This document shows positions 1 through 5,919 of a stretch of DNA of 8,913 nt, in pieces; within the stretch, counting starts at the first letter, position 1, and each line of letters begins with the position of its first letter. The position numbers and the translations under genes are program-made. The stretch lies in contig JAATGX010000024.1 of assembly GCA_015688915.1 (NCBI GenBank), positions 1 to 8,913 of the forward strand, in the 5' to 3' direction. Under the pieces are notes generated by a model, which saw only the letters and a program-made list of their open reading frames with translations, was not told the DNA's origin and did no database searches. This DNA comes from Desulfuromonadales bacterium. GTDB lineage: Bacteria > Desulfobacterota > Desulfuromonadia > Geobacterales > Pseudopelobacteraceae.

Positions 1-56
1 AGGTGGTTGCTAATCCTCGCCGCCTTGATGTCGTCTTTGATTTGAAACCGAAATGA
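1..56 (+). CDS. Possible C-terminal tail of an upstream gene (partial)
   Basis: One frame stays open from the left edge to a TGA at 54-56 and would encode a tail ending VVANPRRLDVVFDLKPK. The composition is protein-like (charged, with alternating hydrophobics). A strong inverted repeat starts four bases after the stop, which is a common arrangement at the 3' end of a gene. Seventeen residues are too few to assign a family, and frame 1 is also open for 14 codons, so the choice of frame is a judgement. I do not recognise the protein. A mobile-element protein is possible but not shown. Confidence 0.3.
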   Translation, partial: VVANPRRLDVVFDLKPK

Positions 57-60
57 GAGG

Positions 61-109
61 CTTCCTGACCAGACCGGTAACCTTGATCTCCCATGGTCTG
101 GTCAGAAAG
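61..109. repeat. Strong inverted repeat / hairpin after the left-edge tail
   Basis: CTGACCAGACC at 65-75 is repeated exactly as its reverse complement at 95-105. The pairing continues outward through one mismatch (64/106) to 61 and 109, giving 14 of 15 paired bases around a 19-base loop. It starts four bases after the possible stop codon at 54-56. No T-run follows on either strand, so it is not a classical intrinsic terminator. It could be a terminator-like mRNA 3' end structure, a recombination or insertion-sequence end, or a protein-binding site. Confidence 0.6.
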
Positions 110-376
110 TACCCCACCGAGTGCCATACTTCCTTATTGTGAGCAAATTCGTAAAAATTGGTAAGGGGAGGCTGCCCCCATTTGATTAGGTAAGTTATCG
201 CTGTCGTTTTCCCTTATTCAGAGTGTCACTTGAATAGCGGCTCACTGCTCCGAAATACGGCAATACCGAGTCCGGTATCCCAGCGGATATACACTACGTT
301 CGACATCTCCTTGGAGTGCTTACCGGGAAACGACAGTGGCAGCAATGAAGCCGAACGGGAAGAGCGTGTCGCGATT
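110..376. other. Non-coding stretch with a long-range inverted repeat
   Basis: No convincing gene is present. CTGTCGTTTTCCC at 201-213 and GGGAAACGACAG at 325-336 are reverse complements apart from one extra T, and they flank about 110 bases. Between them, a 26-codon minus-strand frame (306 to 226) begins with AAGGAG directly abutting its ATG, too close for normal initiation. A short hairpin, ATACCG-AGTC-CGGTAT, lies at 263-278. The segment may be the decayed remnant of an element, or simply the 3' flank of actP. No T-rich terminator for actP was found here. Confidence 0.35.
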
Positions 377-2089
377 CTAGTGTTTAGCCGCCGCCTCTGC
401 ACCCAAGCCGGTTTCGGCACGGATCATCTGGGCATCGAATGCCGCACGTTCTTTCTTCGCGCTTTCGCTGTTGTCGGTTACCGATGCAATATACGCAACG
501 ATAAGCACGACCGGCAGGACGACAAAGGTCGGGAAGTCATACGGGAAGATGGCAGGCCCGTTTCCGAGCACCTTGGTCCACACAGTCGGGCCGATGATCA
601 ACAGTATGATGGAACCAAAGATGCCGGTATAGCCGCCAAGTACTGCTCCGCGCGTGGTCAGTCCCCTCCAGAAAATAGACAGCACCAATATGGGGAAGTT
701 GGTGCATGCGGCAATCGAGAAGGTCAGCCCTACAATGTAGGCAACGTTCTGTTTTTCAAATGCAATGCCGAGGAGCACGGCGAGTGCGCCCAGTCCGATA
801 ACACTCATCTTCGATACCCATACCTCTTTCTGTTCGTCCGCTTTGCCCTTCATGATAACGCTCGCATAGATGTCGTGTGACAGGGCCGAGGCGCCTGCCA
901 GCGTCAGCCCGGATACAACGGCAAGGATGGTGGCGAAGGCAACCGCGGCGATGAAGCCGAGGAAGAAGTTACCGCCGATGGCGTGCGACAGATAGATGGC
1001 CGGCATGCTGCCGCCGCCCTTGAGAGCGAGAATGTTTTTGGTGACATCGACTACATACTCCGGATTGTTGGCAACGAGAATGATGGCGCCGAAACCTATG
1101 ATGAAGGTCAGGATGTAGAAATAGCCGATGAAGCAGGTGCCGTATAGAACCGATTTGCGGGCAGCCTTGGCATCAGTTGTGGTGAAAAATCTCATCAGGA
1201 TGTGCGGCAGACCGGCGGTACCGAGCATCAGCGTGAGACCCAATGAAATGGACTCGATGGGATTGGTCTTGTCCCCGATTTTTACCACTGACTTCATGAT
1301 TGCCATATGTTTCGGATGGAGGACAACTGCGTCGGAGAACAGTTTTGCAAAGCTGAAGCCCTCGTGAATCATAACGCCAAGCGCCATCATGGTCGCGCCT
1401 CCCAAGAGCAGGCCGGCCTTGATGATCTGCACCCAGGTTGTCGCTTTCATACCGCCTAGCGTAACGTAGAGAACTATCAGTACGCCAACGATGACAATGG
1501 ACAGCCTGTAGGACATTTGCGGCACAAGGGTGTGCAGCAACTGCCCGGCGCCAACCGCCTGGCCGATCAGGTACCAGATGACGACGATCAGAGAGCTTAT
1601 GGCCGCCATGATGCGAATCGGCTTCTGCTGGAGACGGAAGGAGACCACATCGGCGTAGGTGTATTTGCCGAGGTTACGGAGCCGCTCAGCGATCAGGAAC
1701 AGGATGATCGGCCAACCGACCAGCCAGCCGACCGAAAAGATCAGGCCGTAAAAACCGTTGAAGTACACCAGGGCGGCGATACCAAGGAACGAGGCGGCCG
1801 ACATGTAGTCACCGGCGATGGCCATGCCGTTCTGGAGGCCGGTAACACCGCGCCCGGCAGCATAGAAGTCGCTCGCTGTCTTGGTGTGGGTTGCAGCCCA
1901 GTAGGTAATAACCAGGGTGATGGCAACAAAGATAAGAAACATGATAATGGCGTGCCAGTTGAGGGGCGGCGGCGCTGCCGGTGCCACCGGTGCGGGACCC
2001 GTATCAACAGTCATGGCGTGGGAAAGATTGGAGACGAACAATGTAGCAAAAGCCAGCGTGGAGGAGAAAATCACTTTAAATATGTTCAT
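377..2089 (-). CDS. actP: ActP-type cation/acetate symporter
   Basis: This is a solute:sodium symporter (SSS) family permease that would import acetate and related short monocarboxylates with a cation across the inner membrane. The 570 residues fit the family (E. coli ActP is about 549). The N-terminus is signal-like (hydrophobic 5-20, then NLSHA), followed by a proline/alanine linker (about 31-43) and many hydrophobic segments. Recalled ActP landmarks are present: DFYAAGRG at 74-81, GLQNGMAIAGDYMSAASFLG at 84-103, GWPIILFLIAERLRNLGKYT around 125-144, GTAGLPHILMRFF at 290-302, the SSS-like AGASALSHDIYA at 398-409, and a TDNS motif in the tail. The start follows GGGAGG with 7-base spacing, and its ATG overlaps the yjcH stop as ATGA, which implies translational coupling. 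Paralogues transporting propionate or pyruvate are possible, so the substrate is inferred from similarity. Confidence 0.93.
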   Translation of the reverse strand: MNIFKVIFSSTLAFATLFVSNLSHAMTVDTGPAPVAPAAPPPLNWHAIIMFLIFVAITLVITYWAATHTKTASDFYAAGRGVTGLQNGMAIAGDYMSAASFLGIAALVYFNGFYGLIFSVGWLVGWPIILFLIAERLRNLGKYTYADVVSFRLQQKPIRIMAAISSLIVVIWYLIGQAVGAGQLLHTLVPQMSYRLSIVIVGVLIVLYVTLGGMKATTWVQIIKAGLLLGGATMMALGVMIHEGFSFAKLFSDAVVLHPKHMAIMKSVVKIGDKTNPIESISLGLTLMLGTAGLPHILMRFFTTTDAKAARKSVLYGTCFIGYFYILTFIIGFGAIILVANNPEYVVDVTKNILALKGGGSMPAIYLSHAIGGNFFLGFIAAVAFATILAVVSGLTLAGASALSHDIYASVIMKGKADEQKEVWVSKMSVIGLGALAVLLGIAFEKQNVAYIVGLTFSIAACTNFPILVLSIFWRGLTTRGAVLGGYTGIFGSIILLIIGPTVWTKVLGNGPAIFPYDFPTFVVLPVVLIVAYIASVTDNSESAKKERAAFDAQMIRAETGLGAEAAAKH

Positions 2090-2397
2090 TTCGATGCCTC
2101 CCGGACGATTTCTTCAACAATAGGATCAAAGGTGCTGTTGGCTTTGAAAACATAGATACCTGTCAGCACGCAAGACGCCGCAATTATGCCGACCCCCAGA
2201 AGCATGCCTACCGGGATCACACTGTCGGCAGCGATGGGTGCAGTGAGAATGTCAGGGGTATAGGCGATCATCAGGGTGAAACCGAAATACAGAACGCATA
2301 CAATTGCCGAGAGCGTCCAGCCAAGCGCATTCCGTCGATGGACCAATTCAAGGTATTTGGGATTTTTTTGAATATTGCTTGCGATTAATAACGACAT
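2086..2397 (-). CDS. yjcH: DUF485 (YjcH-like) small membrane protein
   Basis: This is a 103-residue inner-membrane protein of the DUF485 family, typically encoded just before an SSS-type acetate permease; its biochemical role is not settled. It has an amphipathic N-terminus with YLELVHRRNALGWTLS (15-30), a first membrane segment (about 24-46) ending FTLMIAYTPDIL, and a second (about 61-84) containing GMLLGVGIIAASCVLTGIYV. The tail reads FKANSTFDPIVEEIVREA. The layout and the LTGIYV..AN..FD pattern match recalled E. coli YjcH. I chose the ATG at 2397 because AAAGGAGAAG precedes it at good spacing; a GTG at 2442 in the same frame would add 15 residues with no ribosome site. It overlaps actP by 4 bases, so the two are surely co-translated. 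Confidence 0.9.
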   Translation of the reverse strand: MSLLIASNIQKNPKYLELVHRRNALGWTLSAIVCVLYFGFTLMIAYTPDILTAPIAADSVIPVGMLLGVGIIAASCVLTGIYVFKANSTFDPIVEEIVREASK

Positions 2398-2552
2398 AGC
2401 CTTCTCCTTTAGGAACGTTTTTGAACTCGTTTCGCGAACCAACTTCTGCCCTCGTTGCCTTGATACCGTTTCAATTTCCTGTCGTTAGTTTGTCATCTCC
2501 TTTCATGTAATGGATGCCGCCTTTCGGCAGCGGGGATACCTATTCAACGCCG

Positions 2553-3350
2553 CTACGCCGGCATATAACCGAATTTCTCCGAAATCAGCGCGGCTCCCTC
2601 CATGAGCGAGGGGACGATCTCGCTCTCAATCCGTTCCCTCACCATCCTGAACGAAGGGCCGAGCAGCGTGATGGCGCCGATGACCTTGCCGGCATAATCC
2701 TTTACCGCAACGGCGACACTGCTGATCCCCTCTCCGAGCCCGCCATTGTCGATGGCCACTCCCCCGTTAGAGCGTATCTCCAGCAGTTCCAAGGCGAGTT
2801 TTTCGGGATTGGGCACCAGCTTCGCCCTGCCGCGCCTTTTCTGCGACAGCCAATCGGGCAGTTCCCGCGTTTCCAGAGCCTTGATGACCTTGCCGGCGGC
2901 GTTGGTGAAAAAGGGAAATTTCTCTCCAACAAGCGACGTGGCCTTTATCTGTTGATCACAATCCACCATATCGACGAATACCACCTCGTCCCCCCTGATA
3001 ATCGTCATGTAAACCGCTTCGTCGTGCCGTTTAGCAAGGCTCTCCATGATGGGGTGGGCGAGGTTTATGACGCTTGAATGCTTCAGCATCTTTTGGGCAA
3101 GAGAAATGGAGCTGGCGCCGAGTTGGTAAATGCCGGTCTGTGGGTCGCGGTCCACCAGTCCCTTTTCCATGAGCGTTGACAGGAGCCTGAAGGTCTTGTT
3201 GCGAGTCATTGCGACTTTGGCCGCCAGATGGGGCAGGTCGCCGCGCGCCTGTTGCCCGGAGATCAGTTCCAGTATTTCAAATGCCTTTGTCACTGTCTGA
3301 ACGGTATAGATACTGCTCTTGTCCGTGATCATAGTCACCTCGCATGCCAT
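2553..3350 (-). CDS. IclR-family transcriptional regulator
   Basis: This is a cytoplasmic DNA-binding regulator with the usual two-domain IclR architecture at normal family length (265 residues). An N-terminal winged helix-turn-helix spans about 14-85 (TVTKAFEILELI, then MTRNKTFRLLSTLMEKGLVDRD, then a GIYQLG wing). The effector-binding domain spans about 98-262, with RRHDEAVY-like, VDMVDCDQQIKA, GEKFPFFTNAAGKVIKA, NGGVAIDNGGLGEGISSVAV and VIGAITLLGPSFRM segments. The gene is upstream of and co-directional with yjcH-actP (155-base gap), which suggests control of acetate or related organic-acid uptake; the ligand is unknown. The start is uncertain. The ATG at 3350 has only a weak GAGCG upstream, while the ATG at 3332 has GAGGTG just 3 bases away, which is too close to be ideal. 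Confidence 0.92.
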   Translation of the reverse strand: MACEVTMITDKSSIYTVQTVTKAFEILELISGQQARGDLPHLAAKVAMTRNKTFRLLSTLMEKGLVDRDPQTGIYQLGASSISLAQKMLKHSSVINLAHPIMESLAKRHDEAVYMTIIRGDEVVFVDMVDCDQQIKATSLVGEKFPFFTNAAGKVIKALETRELPDWLSQKRRGRAKLVPNPEKLALELLEIRSNGGVAIDNGGLGEGISSVAVAVKDYAGKVIGAITLLGPSFRMVRERIESEIVPSLMEGAALISEKFGYMPA

Positions 3351-3399
3351 GGTGCGCTCAATAAATTTGTCCAGAAAAAATTGTTATAAAAATAATATG

Positions 3400-3420
3400 T
3401 ACACAAATTAAAAATGTGTA
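3400..3420. promoter_or_regulatory. Candidate operator upstream of iclR
   Basis: TACACA (3400-3405) and TGTGTA (3415-3420) form an odd-length, 21-base imperfect palindrome in which 8 of 10 position pairs match (TACACA-AA-TT and its mirror). It ends 50 bases before the iclR start at 3350. A minus-strand TATAAC at 3388-3383 could be a -10 element, which would place the palindrome over the -35 zone. This geometry suits repression or autoregulation by the IclR protein, but binding is inference. Confidence 0.35.
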
Positions 3421-3516
3421 TAACTGGTTTTTATTTTCAACGCAAGTTTTTTTATGCTGTTGAGATATTTCCGGGCATAAATTAGTTTTTATATGTAACT
3501 ATATAATGTTAAACGT

Positions 3517-3545
3517 ATTTATTTAACATATTCCGGTAAATAAAT
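3517..3545. promoter_or_regulatory. Nine-base perfect inverted repeat, operator-like
   Basis: ATTTATTTA at 3517-3525 is exactly mirrored by TAAATAAAT at 3537-3545 around the 11-base spacer ACATATTCCGG. The arm centres are 20 bases apart, about two helical turns, which suits a dimeric winged-helix protein. The arms are pure A/T, so chance occurrence in this AT-rich region is higher than usual. It lies between the iclR and marR starts and could serve either regulator. Confidence 0.3.
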
Positions 3546-3605
3546 TCGGAGTCAGTAAACAGCCATTTTGATTTTTGTTAAAAACCAGAGGCAGCGGCAA
3601 TTCGG

Positions 3606-3653
3606 GATAGTATTTGTTTTGCCGTGAATTTGCGGACGATTTCACATACTATC
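3606..3653. repeat. Inverted repeat GATAGTAT / ATACTATC
   Basis: GATAGTAT at 3606-3613 and ATACTATC at 3646-3653 are perfect reverse complements separated by 32 bases. The segment has a more mixed composition than the AT-rich stretch before it. The spacing allows a stem-loop or a looped pair of binding sites. It lies about 150 bases upstream of the marR start. No function can be assigned. Confidence 0.3.
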
Positions 3654-3731
3654 GTAGCGGCCCAGAAGCTGCGTTGCTCAACTAACTTGCTGAAAAACCT
3701 AAATTTTGAGTCGTAAAAACAATGGATTGTG

Positions 3732-3761
3732 TTGTGGCGGCAATGGCAATCGTGCTATAGA
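3732..3761 (+). promoter_or_regulatory. Candidate sigma-70 promoter for the MarR-family gene
   Basis: TTGTGG at 3732-3737 and TATAGA at 3756-3761 are separated by 18 bases and resemble the -35 and -10 consensus. Transcription would begin near 3768, about 35 bases before the chosen ATG at 3802, leaving room for its ribosome site. It is the best-placed match by eye; alternatives further upstream are possible. Confidence 0.35.
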
Positions 3762-3801
3762 CTGTGGGAAACCGGGCCATTGCGCCCCTGAAAGGCTTGA
3801 G

Positions 3802-4305
3802 ATGAAAGCTACTTCGACACTGGTGGCAGGCATAATTGATAATTTACGGCGGGTATTTCAAGTCGTGAACGAGCAGTCTAAGAAGGCCGAACACGAGACA
3901 GGTCTGACCGGGCCTCAGCTCTGGGCGATCAAGATCATTGCCGAATCAGCGCCGATCAAGGTATCGGACCTGGCCCGCAGGATGTATCTGCATCCGGCGA
4001 CGGTTGTCGGAATTCTGGACAGGCTTGAGGCTCGGGGGTTTGTGGCGCGGGCAAGGTCAAAGAAAGACAGGCGTGTTGTGGAAATCGCGCTGACGGAGCA
4101 GGGGAGCGAGAAGGTCGGTCAATCTCCGGAAGTGGCACAAGGCTTGCTGGTAAAAGGGCTTGAGGCGCTTTCCGACAAGAAGCTGGTAGATATTTCGGGT
4201 GGCCTGGAAGAACTGGTCAAGATGCTGGGGGCGCAAAAAATCCCGCCGCAATTGATTCTGTCGCCGGAAGTGAACCTGCCGCGCAGGAGCACGAGACGTG
4301 CCTGA
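3802..4305 (+). CDS. MarR-family transcriptional regulator
   Basis: This is a 167-residue cytoplasmic winged helix-turn-helix regulator, a typical MarR length. Helical dimerisation segments lie at about 5-33 and 112-143. The DNA-binding core runs from GLTGPQLWAIKII (34-46) through VSDLARRMYLHPATVVGILDRLEARGFVARA (54-84) to the wing SKKDRRVVEIALTEQG (86-101), with the conserved aspartate-arginine pair at 89-90. The tail is basic (RRSTRR). I chose the ATG at 3802 because AAAGG lies 6 bases upstream; a longer TTG-started reading has no ribosome site. It stands alone, divergent from iclR and convergent with the CheX-like gene, and ends 22 bases before a strong hairpin terminator. Its ligand and targets are unknown; the adjacent intergenic repeats make autoregulation plausible. 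Confidence 0.9.
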   Translation: MKATSTLVAGIIDNLRRVFQVVNEQSKKAEHETGLTGPQLWAIKIIAESAPIKVSDLARRMYLHPATVVGILDRLEARGFVARARSKKDRRVVEIALTEQGSEKVGQSPEVAQGLLVKGLEALSDKKLVDISGGLEELVKMLGAQKIPPQLILSPEVNLPRRSTRRA

Positions 4306-4327
4306 TGCCGGCGTATGAATCGAAGAC

Positions 4328-4362
4328 AAGAAACGGCCGCGGGAAAACCGCGGCCGTTTCTT
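4328..4362. terminator. Bidirectional intrinsic terminator between convergent genes
   Basis: A perfect 15-base stem pairs 4328-4342 (AAGAAACGGCCGCGG) with 4348-4362 around a five-base GAAAA loop. The A-rich left flank and T-rich right flank (TTTCTT) give a U-tract whichever strand is transcribed. It ends marR on the plus strand and, about 94 bases past its stop, the receiver/CheX-like transcript on the minus strand. Confidence 0.88.
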
Positions 4363-4455
4363 CATGCATGCGAAGCCTGATTGATGAAGGCCGGAGCTTG
4401 GCCGCGCCGGAACCGGGTGGCCGGTCGTTATACCGAAACAATCGGCACCGAACGA

Positions 4456-5322
4456 TTACTGCCGTGCCAGCAGGATAAGCTCCAGCTTCTCTCCCTCGCC
4501 CACATGGATCGGGAAACAGAGGGCGGTATATCCTTCGGGTACCGGCAGGCCCGATGACGGAGGTCGGATGGTGACCGGGGGATTGATGTTGATGATCACT
4601 CCCATCTGCGAGGCCTTGGCGGCCACGTTGCCGCAGACCACATTGACGAACTCCATGACGGTATCTTCCAATACCTCCACCGGTTCGTTATCCACCGATT
4701 CTTCCCGCAGGATGGCCTTGGCCACCGTCTTCTGCAGGCCTTCCGATACCGAGATAAGGTAGCGGGCATCCACGTCGCCACTCAGGTCCATGGCCGCCAT
4801 CATGAAGTTCGCATCGAGCGTGCTGACAACCCGGCACTTTTCCGGACGGAACTGGATTCCCAGCACACGGGTAATCATCTTGTAGGTCAGATCGGCCGTC
4901 GTTTCCCAGATCCGGCGGTTGGGGATGGCGTCGGGAAGTTCGATCCGGTCGGCAACGTACTGGGCCTGGTCGGCCTTGAAGTCATCCAGATGCTGCACCA
5001 ACTGCGCATTGGTCAGGGCGCCCACCAATACCAGCGCCTCACCGATGTACAGGTGGGTATTTTTCTGGCGGGTGATGATATCGTTCAGCTGATTGAGCGT
5101 CAGGATGCCCATCTCGACAAGCAGGTCACCCAGCTTCATGTCCTTGGAAAGCTGGGCATTATGGGCGCGCTCGATATCGGCCTGGGTGACGCAGCCCATG
5201 GCTACCGCCATTTCTCCCAGCTTGAGGTTTTTCCGTTCCTGCAGGTCAATTGCCTTGAGCAGAACATCCCGGGAAACGATCCCCTTTTCCACCAGATATT
5301 GTCCGAAGAACTTAACAGCCAT
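4456..5322 (-). CDS. CheX-like CheY-P phosphatase with GspE/MshE N-terminal-type repeats
   Basis: This is a two-part cytoplasmic signalling protein of 288 residues (positions below count from the ATG at 5331; subtract 3 for the chosen start). The first 120 residues hold four repeats of about 29 residues with the pattern LGxxLVxxGxxTxxQLxxAxxxQ (near 9-35, 38-63, 67-90, 96-119). This resembles the N-terminal repeats of type II secretion/pilus ATPases GspE, PilB and MshE. The rest resembles CheX: D223-T-V-M-E227-F-V-N230 matches the CheC/CheX/FliY catalytic pattern with Glu and Asn two residues apart, followed by CGNVAAKA, a PPVTIRPP loop and a beta-rich end. It lies 49 bases after the receiver gene, its likely substrate. 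The ATG at 5322 has AAGGGA at 9 bases; the ATG at 5331 directly abuts it. Phosphatase activity and ligand binding are inferred. Confidence 0.82.
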   Translation of the reverse strand: MAVKFFGQYLVEKGIVSRDVLLKAIDLQERKNLKLGEMAVAMGCVTQADIERAHNAQLSKDMKLGDLLVEMGILTLNQLNDIITRQKNTHLYIGEALVLVGALTNAQLVQHLDDFKADQAQYVADRIELPDAIPNRRIWETTADLTYKMITRVLGIQFRPEKCRVVSTLDANFMMAAMDLSGDVDARYLISVSEGLQKTVAKAILREESVDNEPVEVLEDTVMEFVNVVCGNVAAKASQMGVIININPPVTIRPPSSGLPVPEGYTALCFPIHVGEGEKLELILLARQ

Positions 5323-5371
5323 ATGTCCCATTCCCTTGATTGAAGTTAAATAAGCCGGTTACGGAAGGTGG

Positions 5372-5731
5372 TTACAGTTCCCGAAGGATGTTCAGAACAT
5401 CAATGGATTCGAACGGCTTGGAAATGACGTTCCGTGCCCCCAACCGGAGCGCTTCGGTGAATTTGTCGCCCACGCCGCCCAGCGAGGTGACCATTACCAC
5501 CTTGACATCCTTGTCCAGCACCACCAGGCTGCGCAGGGCGGTCAGCCCGTCCATGCCGGGCATATTCATGTCCATGCAGATGATGTCGGGATTTTCCGTG
5601 TGATTCATCTTGATGGCCTCGGCGCCGTTTTTGGCATGGCCGACGCAGACAAATTCACCGGATTCGCTGATGATCTTTTCAAGCTGACGGGCCACCGAAA
5701 GGCTGTCGTCGACTACCAGGACCTTTTTCAT
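5372..5731 (-). CDS. Stand-alone CheY-like response regulator receiver
   Basis: This is a single receiver domain of 119 residues with no output domain, so it probably acts by protein contact. The acidic pair is D8-D9 (VLVVDDS), the phospho-acceptor is D54 (IICMDMNMPGMDG), the switch threonine is T82 (VVMVTS) and the conserved lysine is K105 (ISKPF). All catalytic residues needed for phosphorylation are present. The start at 5731 is set by GGAGG at 9-base spacing; the frame extends upstream to 5794, but that extension looks unlike a receiver. It is the first gene of a probable two-gene operon with the CheX-like protein, which would dephosphorylate it. The donor kinase is not evident; the truncated kinase at the right end is a candidate only by proximity. 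Confidence 0.93.
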   Translation of the reverse strand: MKKVLVVDDSLSVARQLEKIISESGEFVCVGHAKNGAEAIKMNHTENPDIICMDMNMPGMDGLTALRSLVVLDKDVKVVMVTSLGGVGDKFTEALRLGARNVISKPFESIDVLNILREL

Positions 5732-5812
5732 CCGTATATTCCTCCCCGTACACGCGGTCGACCGGACCCCCATGCATCCCCTCTGCGGCTTCAAGGCCGT
5801 AAAACGCTGGTA

Positions 5813-5841
5813 ACTGTATATGAAACTGCGTTGAAAGTCAA
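5813..5841 (-). promoter_or_regulatory. Candidate sigma-70 promoter for the receiver/CheX-like operon
   Basis: On the minus strand TTGACT (5841-5836) is followed after 17 bases by TACAGT (5818-5813); TATACA overlaps this at 15-base spacing. Transcription would start near 5806, about 75 bases before the receiver ATG. This is a by-eye match in the only gap between two divergent genes. Confidence 0.35.
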
Positions 5842-5856
5842 AACTATGTTTACCTT

Positions 5857-5884
5857 TTTACATCGGGTGCAAATATGATATATG
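5857..5884 (+). promoter_or_regulatory. Candidate sigma-70 promoter for the peptidyl-prolyl isomerase
   Basis: TTTACA (5857-5862) and TATATG (5879-5884) are 16 bases apart, and AAGGAG follows at 5906-5911 with the ATG at 5920. The implied leader is about 30 bases. It is nearly back-to-back with the minus-strand promoter candidate, as expected for divergent genes. Confidence 0.35.
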
Positions 5885-5919
5885 GAATGGGCAGACATAC
5901 TCGATAAGGAGACAGGGAT

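Larger units (their letters stand above)
3351..3801. other. AT-rich divergent intergenic region with nested inverted repeats
   Basis: This gap of about 450 bases lies between the divergent iclR and marR genes and is far more AT-rich than any coding DNA here, especially 3361-3560. It holds at least four inverted repeats (separate entries for the best three). A further pair, TTTATGC at 3451-3457 and GCATAAA at 3475-3481, has a 17-base spacer. A TTG-started frame from 3706 joins the marR frame but lacks a ribosome site and encodes an unconvincing cysteine/glycine-rich leader, so I treat it as untranslated. The region must contain promoters for both regulators and probably their binding sites. 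Confidence 0.6.

Noticed and set aside
226..306. A 26-residue minus-strand peptide (MSNVVYIRWDTGLGIAVF and on) downstream of actP
   Set aside because: AAGGAG touches the ATG with no spacing, the length is tiny, and no family is recognised. It was kept only as a note within the non-coding stretch.
2515..2529. A TGCCG-CCTTT-CGGCA hairpin between iclR and yjcH as a terminator
   Set aside because: The stem is only five bases and is not followed by a T-run on the minus strand, so it would not separate iclR from yjcH-actP reliably.
3671..3700. GCTGAAAAACC-type sequence resembling some insertion-sequence ends
   Set aside because: Only one copy is present, with no matching inverted end, target duplication or transposase nearby.
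3706..3801. An N-terminal extension of the MarR gene from a TTG, with two CxxxG-like cysteine/glycine patches
   Set aside because: There is no ribosome site before the TTG, the promoter candidate lies inside it, and the ATG at 3802 has a good ribosome site. Family length also fits the shorter form.
5732..5794. A 21-residue N-terminal extension of the receiver
   Set aside because: The canonical receiver begins MKKVLVVDD at 5731 with GGAGG at 9 bases. The extension has no such support.
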